The notes beneath the pieces were generated by a model. It did no database searches, had not been told where the DNA came from, and saw only the letters and a list, made by a program, of their open reading frames with translations. A program made the translations under genes and the position numbers. A DNA stretch of 64,000 nt. Origin: Micropterix aruncella (taxonomy: Eukaryota; Arthropoda; Insecta; Lepidoptera; Micropterigidae). Numbering within the stretch: the stretch's first letter is position 1; each line of letters begins with the position of its first letter. This document shows, piece by piece, positions 55,346-64,000 of this stretch. The stretch is taken from positions 310,001-374,000 of the forward strand of contig OX155974.1 in NCBI GenBank assembly GCA_944548615.1, read 5' to 3'.

Positions 55346-57699
55346 TATTGCGGCCACCTGCCACAATATTGCGATGCCACTGGCACGGAACCGATCAGTG
55401 GTCGTTGGGGACCCAGGACTGTAAAAAGAGGTCCCCCCACTCGATCGCCGCTTGCCCTATTACGGGCAGCCAGGTCACCGCGGCGAGCCTCGATAGCCTC
55501 AGTTTGCACTTTTACCACCGTTTAACTCTCCCTGTTCTAGCACCAATAAAACACACTTTTATCTGTTGAAAACAACGAGATATATTCACAACTTATTTGC
55601 TAACTTTATACAAAGGTAAAACATGAAATAATCCTAAAGTGTAAAATACAAAAATGTTATTAATACTTGCTAGACGATAAACCAAATCAAATACAAATTC
55701 TTAGCCTAGCTTACTTCTAGGTTGGCATTCAAAAATGTCCACAATCTTATCACTCACAAAAATGTCTTATTAAAGTTTATTTATCACCACTGTCGTTGTC
55801 GCAGCTTGCAGCTTGTAGATCGATCCGCGTGTCCAACAGGCGGTCGGGCGATGGTGCTGCGGCGTGCTGCTGGCGGTGGCTTCCTTAGCCGACCGCGTGT
55901 TCGCCGCTCGTACTGGAGTGGCGTGTCGGCGGCTTGAAGCGACGCGGCGATGCTGCGGCGTGCTCAAGCTGGCGACGGTTGACGGCAGGCACGTACTCGG
56001 CGCGGCGCGGCGCCCACTTGGCCCGGCGCGGCGTGTGGCTGCGTGTTGCTCGTTCCGGCGCGACCGGCTCCCAGGCCGTCGCGGCGCGGCTGTCGCTCGT
56101 TCCGGCGCGACCGGCTCCCAGGCCGTCGCGTCGCGGCTCGGCGTGGATCACTCGCAACCGACACGCTAGTCGGTGCGGCGCGGCGCCCACAACTGACACG
56201 CTGGTCGGTGTGGCGCGGTGCGGATCTGGCGCAACCGACACGCTGGTCGGTGCGGCGCGGCGTCCTCTGTCGCCGCGACTTCCCGGCGTGTCTCAGCACG
56301 CTGTCGCCGACGCGTCCAACTTCGCCGGTTGGCGCGATGCGGCGTCTGTCGCAACCGACTCGCTGGTCGGTGCGGCGCGGCGTCCTCTGGTCGCCGCGAC
56401 TTCCCGTTGCAGCTGACGCGGCGATTCCGCGTCCCCAATGGAGCGTACGCGGTCCTGCGTAGCTCGGCTGCTTGCCGCAGGCGGTCCGTGTCGATATTCG
56501 GCGGCGGCAAAAACGTCCACGTTTCGCTGGCCTCGCCCCGAAATACCGAACACGAATACCTGCTGCGGCGATTCCCCTCCGGCTCCCGGCTGCTTCGTCG
56601 CTGCGTCGCTGCGTCGTCCTTCTCGTCGCTCCCGCTGATGGCGCGGTCTGGCGGTCCGTTGCCAAGACCGAGGTCCCGAAGATCCGGCGACCCGAAGCGG
56701 CGAGGTCCAACTCACTACACCGAGTGGTTGGCTGGTCAGTCTCCTTGACTGTTCTTCCACGACGATTTCTTCCTCGACGACTTCCTTCCAGCAGCGCGAC
56801 GCCTTGACTCCCTAAGCAGCCGGGTGGCCACTTGTTGCCGGCACCAAGGCCGGAGAGCGAATGATTTGCTCCCCGCCCGGCGGCTATATTTATACCCCGG
56901 CTCCGGCGGCGCGCGCGCGGCCCGTTCTGCCGGCGGCCTCTGATTGGCCGGCGCTCGGCCTCGCGCTCGCCGATCTCTCCGTCTCCGTCTTTTCCGACTT
57001 TTCGCTTCTGCGATTCTATTTTTCGGTGTTTTGACGATGCATTCCTCTTCGGGCTTATTCTTTTTCGCATTTGGGGAATTTTCTGCCGATTTTTCCTTTG
57101 GCGACTTCAATATATTTTCGCCCGATATGGGAATCTTGAGCGGGGCTTGTCCGTGTTGTTTTTTACTGCTTATTCTTATTTACGTTATATTTTCCCTTGT
57201 TTTAATGCTTCGAATAAACATTTCTGAGATATATTCGAATAAAATTGATTTCTTGGATCGGTTGACGGTGGCCTCGGTCGCGGCGCGACGTCTGCGAGGT
57301 CCGTCCCGTCGCACGTAAGCCCATACATTTTGTATGGAAAAATTACGCGGATGCTATGCCCGATTTCAGGTTGACGAAAACTGCACGTCGGATTCGCCAG
57401 TTTTCGTCTTTAAAATTAATTATTATATTTCTGGCGTATCGCCCTTACTTTTGCAGCCACTATGCTTGGAATAAATCCATGAAATTCTTGTGGTTTGATG
57501 AGCGGTGTTTTCGGCCGGGACGCGACGTCTGCGAGGTCCGTCCCGCCGCACCTAAGCTCATACATTTTATAGGACAATTTACGCGGATGCTATGCCCTAT
57601 TTCAGGTTGACGGAAACTGCACGTCGGCCTCGACAGCTTCCGCCTTTTAAAATCAATTAGATTTTTTGGCGGCTCGCCGTTTTATTAGCGGCCGCAACA
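55346..57699 (-). repeat. BEL/Pao 5' LTR
   Basis: Same 2354 bp as 47268-49621, with one difference seen (56219). Because the element is on the minus strand, this right-hand copy is the promoter LTR. Confidence 0.95.
56887..56947 (-). promoter_or_regulatory. LTR core promoter (TATA and CCAAT)
   Basis: On the minus strand TATAAATA (56887-56894) lies about 54 bp downstream of CCAAT (56943-56947). Transcription would start about 30 bp beyond the TATA box and give an R-U5 of roughly 1.5 kb. The same signals are at 48809-48816 and 48865-48869 in the 3' LTR. Confidence 0.65.
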
Positions 57700-57704
57700 C
57701 CCTT

Positions 57705-58105
57705 CAAAGAGGTATCAACACCCTTCGTAAAGCTCATATCAACGCGTGAACGTTCTATTTTTTGATGCATCAATTTCAAAATGTGACATCCGAAACAAGC
57801 CCAATTTGGTGTGTAGCTTCGAGAAAGGAATTTGTTTAGATTTAGTTGTGAAAGTCATACTTAGAAAAAGAATTTACAATCTTTGTGACAACTCAAATGA
57901 TCGTTTGTGACTTTTTTTAGAGTTCAATATCAACTCATTGATTATAGACCATGATTTGTTATTCATTGTGAATTTTTTTATAGGCTCAACATTTATTTTT
58001 CAACATTTATCATTTCAGCAGGTTTAACATGATTATATCCATTTGTCCCAAATGATACTTGGAGGGTCATCAGTCATACATATATACACATATACATACA
58101 TATAC

Positions 58106-58136
<31 letters not shown>

Positions 58137-60716
58137 CATACATACACACATACACACACATATATACATACATACACACATCCATAACTATAGGTCATCA
58201 ATCGGCTTGACGTATTGGCAATGGCCATATTCAAATGTTCATTAAGGAACCTTTGTTGATTGGCATTATTGTGCAAATAAATGCCACAATTTTATTATGG
58301 AAATAAAAATTCCATTTGATATTTAAGGAACTAAATTAAATTAATGAAATGGTCATCGAAACATTACAGATCAATCATACATCAAATATTAGATATATCA
58401 GTCGTACAAAAATACGAAAAAGGCCAAAGCTTACAATATCTTTCAGTCAACCAATATGATGACGTAAAAGGAGAGCAAGCAAACGAAAAAAAATACATTA
58501 AGTTATAATAAAATACAAAATTAAATTTTTCATTATAGCAAATATTATGCAGACGCTCAAGCTTATCCAGTTCGGTTTTGATCAGATATTGACATCAACA
58601 TAAACTAGAATAAAAATAGTAGCAGATTTTGAGTTATCTTAATGTGTGTGTTCTAAATGGTGTAAATTTGAATAATTTAGACTCTTGTAATGCAATACAT
58701 GTGTTTGTTTTAAGTGTATATTGTAAAATGTTTTTATGTTAAAATTAAACTAACAGACGATCAAGAATCTGCCTATAGATAAAGGACATTGTTAATTCTG
58801 ATTCTATTAGTGCAAACAAATTCATTCTCACAAAAATGTTATAAAGAAATGTTACTACCCAGTCATGATTCGGACGCCACGCAATGCTGGTTCTCAATAA
58901 AAAATCCGCATATTTTTCCCTTATAAAAATAATTCTCTGTTCTTAGAAGTCAAGCCTTCGCTAACAAATATTGCTCATCTCCTCCGGTTATTCTGATATA
59001 TTAACCTACAGTACTGTACTTGGCATAAAATTAAAGTTCAAATACTATAATTATAGTACAAATTTTTCTCCGCCCTTGACAACTTCACATTGACTCAAAA
59101 CTGTAATCTATATTATCGATAACTCAATTGGACCCATATCAAAAAATATTCAATGCGAAAGTTAACGCGTCGAAATGGTCACATTACATCCCATTCTCAT
59201 TATGAACCGTGAGTGACAAAATTGCATATGACGAAAACACAAGAGTATCTGCGTCTACATACAACTTGTTCGAATATCAAAGCATTTAACCGCTCAAAAT
59301 CAATTCTATTTTCACAAAACTGCACCGCTACCTTTTCCGGTTGATTGCGCAAACAACCAACTGACAATTTCGCAACGGTCACGTACGGATTATTAAATAA
59401 CCCGACACAACTTCGGCATCTGACAGGTTAAAGCAAACTTTATTACCGAAAACCAGTCACAACGTTAATAATTCCAATGTGGCCTCTCAATTTATGTCCA
59501 CAATGTATCGCAATATTTATCACGATGTCGGATATCTGCGCTAACTGCCGGTGCGATCGCAGCAATCAAATCAGCCCAATTACCGTGATATCTTGTAATT
59601 CTCTAGCAGTACCTTTATAGAAATGCTAGCCCTGAAACAGGTTCTTCCAAGTTAGGTAACATTGAACAGGCAAAATTATGATATTTTTCACTCAGTCAAT
59701 GTTTTGAACCCTCCCTTTTCATTTATATAATGCATTCTTGACATTATTGTATTTGTCTGTGACTCTAATGAATAAACCCTATTGAAATTTTTGTCCAGAA
59801 TCAAACAATTGGCTTATTATTTTTTTCAAAATAAAAAAATAGATGTTAAATTCTAAACTGACAAACAAACATCAAAATCCACTATCTATTCCAAATAATG
59901 GAATTTCCTTAACTTGTTCTTCCAATGTTTTCCAAACCTATTCTAATCTTGAAAGTTCCAACAAAAAACCATGTTCAAATCAATATCTAACTCACTCAAA
60001 GATAAGCGTAACCAACAACTAATACATTAACATCTATATTTCAAAATACTAACTATCTACAAGTTAATTCTAGCATTGTTATTTTTTTTTTTATCATATA
60101 TTATTTTTCAATTCTCATTTGGTATTTTGTGTATGAATCAACCTTCAGATGCTCATTCGCCGTCAATTCAAAGTGATGAATCACACGACGTGCAGTCTAT
60201 AGATAGAAGTCAATAATGTAATTAAGCCGGTGTAGCCAGTGCGGCGCCCCCCCGGCACACAACAATTTGAAGCACTAGAATGAAACCTACGTTTACGATC
60301 GACGCTCCATTCAAATTTACTAAAAAGCAAAATTCAAATATGTCTCAAATCAGGGTGCAAAATCACTCCGGAAACATATACATTCAACTTTATATTTTAC
60401 TTGAAATATAAAAGTTAATTCAAGTAGGTATGTAAAAAATTCCCTCCTCCCTCAATCAAAGACGAAGAAATATATTCCAGTAATTAATTAACTGAAAACT
60501 TCGCATCAACACAGAAATAAACACCCAAATTTCTCTAACAACAAAGTCTTCATGTACTTTGTGTGCTTTAATGAAATTCATGAACTTGTAATGCAACTTT
60601 TTCGAGACAACACCGTCACGCCACCACGCCGACTTATAATGTATTTTCATTATCAATATATTTAGTGGATCTTGAGTATATAACAATAACATCTTATATA
60701 CCATGCTGAATATAAG
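57705..60716. other. AT-rich intergenic region
   Basis: No coding domain is seen. A (TA/CA)-type microsatellite lies at about 58078-58180. The first bases repeat the word caacacccttc twice (57695 and 57720), the context into which the BEL element inserted. Confidence 0.6.
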
Positions 60717-60926
60717 TTTGTTTGTTTGTCTATTATATACTCTCCATTGTGTAACGTCGCAATGAATGGCCTCACCGCTACATGACAATCTCTTACAACC
60801 AACCCTACCACAACGGACGCTACTGCAAATTCGCCAACCCGATTCCAACGGACAATGACGAATCCAGTCAGTAATCAAACCCAGGACCTCACAATCCAAG
60901 ATCAGGTGATTCATCCACTACCATTT
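60717..60926 (-). mobile_element. tRNA-derived SINE, diverged copy
   Basis: The reverse complement reads a degenerate tRNA head (gaggtcctgggtttgattac as B-box region), the shared body word gtagggttggttgtaagaga and an (AAAC)n tail. It is the same family as 5188-5469 but older. Confidence 0.75.
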
Positions 60927-61930
60927 TGTATATTTAACCTTAGAAGACTAACAAAAGAATTTTCCAGACTAAAGTCATTATTTTAATTTTTATATAATAA
61001 AATTAATTTTAAATTTTTTCAATATTTATATACCTAAAAAAAATTGGCAAATGCATTTGATGTGAATGTTATAAATGTTGTAAATTAAGCAATACCATCG
61101 TCAATCAAAACAACATGCAATTAACTTTAAGTCAATCAAATTTAGATAATTGAACAAAACGCAATTAACATGCAAAACAATCAAGAATTACCATCATCAG
61201 ACTTAATATCTAAATACAAAATTAATAAACAATATAACAAGCCAGTATCAAAACTTTCATAACTAATACAGATACGTAAGCAGATGTCACTATCAAGCGT
61301 CTTTTATCTGTCAATAAAATCAACCATTTCAAACGACACACTTTACGCTTATAAAACGAGACCGTAATAAAATTTTATTAGCTCGCCCAAAAATGCACCC
61401 TATTTATCGTTTCGCGCAAGCCGAAAATTCTTCCTCGTCGCTTACACAATAGCCCTTATATAGCTCTCTTATACCCGCATATTGTCATGCATTTATACAA
61501 AAACTGCCCTATTGACAAAACAAACCGCGAGCCTGCCAAGCACCTTATAACGGCAAATCAGGGCTGTGCAGTGAAAAGTATGATTATTATATTCTGTATC
61601 ACTTCATTATTATTTTTGTAAACAGCTTCAAAAATTTGGCAGTAGGTGACTAAAGCTATTCATGACATAATTTTAAACCTTCAGGAATTTTAGAGACTAT
61701 ACTACTTTCGAAATCACTACTAAATATTGTTTCTATATAATTAGTGTATGAACATAATTTAATTAATATTTTTTCTCCCTCTCTATGGTTATAAATAAAA
61801 TATTATAAAATCGAAAACCATCGCGGCCGTTTGACATTATAAATAGGATAGAAAACGAAAACATGTCCATGATGTCCTTAGAAAAAATGGATACGGAAGA
61901 TATCACGAGACACGCACACGATCTAATACG
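60927..61930. other. AT-rich intergenic region
   Basis: No supported feature. Confidence 0.55.
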
Positions 61931-61959
61931 GACGAAACTCAAAAACCGAGCAGATCAAG

Positions 61960-62425
61960 AACATTCTTACCATACGTCAAGGGCGTGACTGATCGAATAA
62001 GTAAGATGCTAAACAAATTCGATATTAAAACGATCTTCAAACCGACCCAAAATATAGCTCGATTTTTGAAGCCTGTAAAGGATGTAATACCACTGCAAAC
62101 CCCGGATGTGTATAAATCGAATGCAGCTGCGGTCTAGCCTATGTTGGACAACAGAAACGGCCCACAGCCACGCGACTGACAGAACACATCAAAGCTGTTA
62201 AAACGTTCAGCGAGAAAAATCGGCGATCTGCGAACATATATTGGATAGTGGAAGTAACCACTGAATGCAGTTTCAAAATCCCATTGTTCTATCCAAGGAA
62301 CAATTCTACTTTCCTCGCATGATCCAGGAAGCCATTGAAATAAGAAGAACTCCGAACTTCAATAGAGATGACGGTTACAAACTCTCTTCTACGTGGAACC
62401 CTCTTCTTAAAATGTTCCCGCCGCC
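61960..62425 (+). pseudogene. Penelope-like element, GIY-YIG end fragment
   Basis: A linker region reads FKPTQNIARFLKPVKD, then after a one-base frame loss near 62118 comes CSCGLAYVGQQKRPTATRL, EHI and, after another break near 62250, FPRMIQEAIEIRR and FNRDDGYKLSSTWNPLL. This is the layout of the GIY-YIG endonuclease at the C-terminus of Penelope-like retroelements: Tyr-Val-Gly box, downstream Arg and Glu. The reverse transcriptase part is not present. The sequence cctgcaacgtcaccgaaacgt-like tail at about 62615-62640 is probably its 3' UTR. Confidence 0.75.
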
Positions 62426-62699
62426 GAACGCCGAACGCAAAGACGTAAAACAGGATACAGTGAGTGTCGTGTGCAAGACAGATTTAAAAAATTCCCGCGC
62501 TCCGAGCCTACCCCCCCCCCCACCGTTATAACCTACGCAGTGGCGGCAGTGGTTTGCGGCCTACCCGCAAAACAACGGACTGACAGCTCTTCAGTCTACC
62601 CTAGACAACGGCGGCTGCAACGTCACCGAAACGTCGGGTCCTACAAATTTCACGCGGTAAATTCGTTTTCTATCCCATCTACAAAATAAAATATTCATC

Positions 62700-63134
62700 T
62701 AAGATAAGCTAAATATTGAAATGCTAAATATTTATACCTAGACATCAAACTACATGCAACTATATATATAAAATTCCATTTTTTTTTAATAATACTATTA
62801 GACGTTTTAGTACTTCTTTATTAATAATGCTTATCTCGGCAGTTTAGTATTATCAAACATTGAACTTCATGAAAGTTTGAATACCTCCTATATGTACTAC
62901 CTACTCCTAAACTATAAACCTATTATTTCAGTCCTCTATGTATATAAAAAAACGGGAAATTCTTATGTTGTTTTAAATAAATTCTGAATTTAAAAGTATG
63001 AATAACTAATTCATATATTAATTGTATCGTCCGAACATGTTAAAAAAATATTAATCAGATTTAAGGTCTAACAGCAATTCATGTCTAGTAATGTCAGTTG
63101 TCGTAGAAATGTAATTCTTTGTAACTATATAACA
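62700..63134. other. AT-rich, no gene seen
   Basis: No supported feature. Confidence 0.6.
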
Positions 63135-63285
63135 ATATTGATATATATATATATATATACATACATATACATACACACATAAATATATATATATACACAT
63201 ACACATACATTACACACACACGCACACACATACACATATACACACATATACACATATACATTCATACACCCATACATAAATACAT
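63135..63285. repeat. (TA)n/(CA)n compound microsatellite
   Basis: Alternating tatata and acacac runs. Confidence 0.95.
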
Positions 63286-63294
63286 GCCCATTAA

Positions 63295-63600
63295 CCCCTT
63301 GAGTATGATACGACCAAATCTGGTTCTGAAACAATTATCCGTTGAGTATGATACGACCAGATCTGGTTCCGCGTTTTTTTCACTTCTTTGACGTTCTCAT
63401 ATTTATTCATAATTATCTAATTGTTTTACAAATTGATATTTCAATATTCTATATTCGAAATTTCAATGCAATCATTGTGCAGTTGTTCTTTTTATGATTG
63501 GTGTAGTAGTTTCGTAGTTATAGTACTTTAAGGTCGATGTCACCGAAAATCCTGCAAAAGAGACAGATGCATCCATGAAAATACCCATTTACTCTAAGGG
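63295..63600. mobile_element. piggyBac-type MITE
   Basis: TTAA flanks both ends (63291-63294 and 63601-63604). The ends are CCCCTTGAGTA and, read inward from the right, CCCTTAGAGTAAATG, a short imperfect inverted repeat of the CCCT/AGGG kind typical of piggyBac elements. A ~45-bp direct repeat (gagtatgatacgaccaaatc, at 63301 and 63346) lies inside the left end. It is 306 bp with no ORF. Confidence 0.8.
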
Positions 63601-63604
63601 TTAA

Positions 63605-64000
63605 TGACAACCGTAATAAGTTTGTTCCAATCAAAATCAAATAAAATACTATTGCATATTATCAAAGTCTAAAAGTTTGAAGTATTATCAAAGTCCAAAA
63701 TTTGAAAATACCAACCCTTCGCGCCCCTTCAACAAAGTATCCAACGTTTAAACCCTGCAAATGACACATACTGACAGTAAAGACTGTTTCATTGAAATAT
63801 GTGCACAAAACTCAAAAAGCCCTAGACATTAAAATTTGTCAAAAAAATTGGATAATGTCACACGACTATCCCCTTAAATGATCAACATTCCTAAAAATTT
63901 GTGTCAACCCTGTCTAACAGTAGTGTAAAGTGTAGTGTGGGCAACGAAACCGCGAATGTTTCACATCATGACATCCCTTCGCACAGTGTTACTTTCCCTA
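63605..64000. other. AT-rich end of window
   Basis: No supported feature. Confidence 0.6.

Larger units (their letters stand above)
47268..57699 (-). mobile_element. BEL/Pao LTR retrotransposon, full length
   Basis: 10,432 bp, transcribed on the minus strand. Two direct LTRs of 2354 bp (offset 8078) flank one Gag-Pol ORF. CCCTT is duplicated outside both ends (47263-47267 and 57700-57704), the usual 5-bp size. In element orientation the LTR starts TGTTGCGG and ends CCGCAATA, so the terminal dinucleotides are TG..TA rather than TG..CA, in both LTRs. One LTR difference was seen by eye (C at 48141, T at 56219), so insertion was very recent. A primer-binding site and polypurine tract are present. 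A premature stop truncates the last part of Pol. Confidence 0.95.

Overview
The window is eukaryotic nuclear DNA, almost certainly from an insect. There are spliced exons with GT..AG introns, polyadenylation signals, a C2H2 zinc-finger gene of insect style, tRNA-derived SINE copies, AT-rich intergenic DNA with microsatellites, and arthropod-typical transposons (pogo, MULE, mariner, CR1/Jockey-like LINEs, BEL/Pao, Penelope, a piggyBac-type MITE). The order cannot be fixed by eye. Nearly everything recognisable is mobile or repetitive. The only likely host coding sequence is one short terminal exon (28275-28364, minus) and a damaged zinc-finger gene (29633-30712).

Layout. 1-5992 is copy A of a segmental duplication whose copy B lies at 30841-34826. 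Copy A carries an apparently intact pogo element (1584-4612), and copy B preserves its empty site. Copy B instead carries a 5'-truncated LINE (31684-33019), whose empty site is in copy A. 6555-9686 is a MULE with 10-bp target duplications and a frameshifted transposase. 9687-12782 is the 5' part of a Jockey-type LINE with an intact Gag-like ORF1 but no ORF2.

12783-23257 is the most unusual part: a mosaic bounded by CACTCAGA ends in inverted orientation. Its ends are made of hairpin-rich repeats. Between them on the minus strand lie six exons (17579 down to 14212) that join in one open frame. First-exon copies lie next to one terminal repeat, one of them inverted and intact and one in line but broken. 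Partial duplicates of the same unit are nested inside. I do not recognise this as a named transposon class, and it is the best candidate for an undescribed element.

23258-26750 holds tandem and dispersed repeats, including a paired non-autonomous element with a near-perfect ~88-nt hairpin. 26752-27903 is a CR1-like LINE remnant. 28275-28800 has the host terminal exon and a mariner remnant. 34827-39400 is AT-rich with weak repeats. 39410-42880 is a satellite array made of four successive ~87-bp subfamilies. 43000-47267 has small ORFs and another LINE remnant.

47268-57699 is a very young BEL/Pao retrotransposon on the minus strand: 2354-bp LTRs with one difference seen, a tRNA-Tyr primer-binding site, a polypurine tract, and an 1831-codon Gag-Pol with an early stop close to the end of the frame. 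57700-64000 is AT-rich, with a SINE, a Penelope-like GIY-YIG fragment, microsatellites and a piggyBac-type MITE at the right edge.
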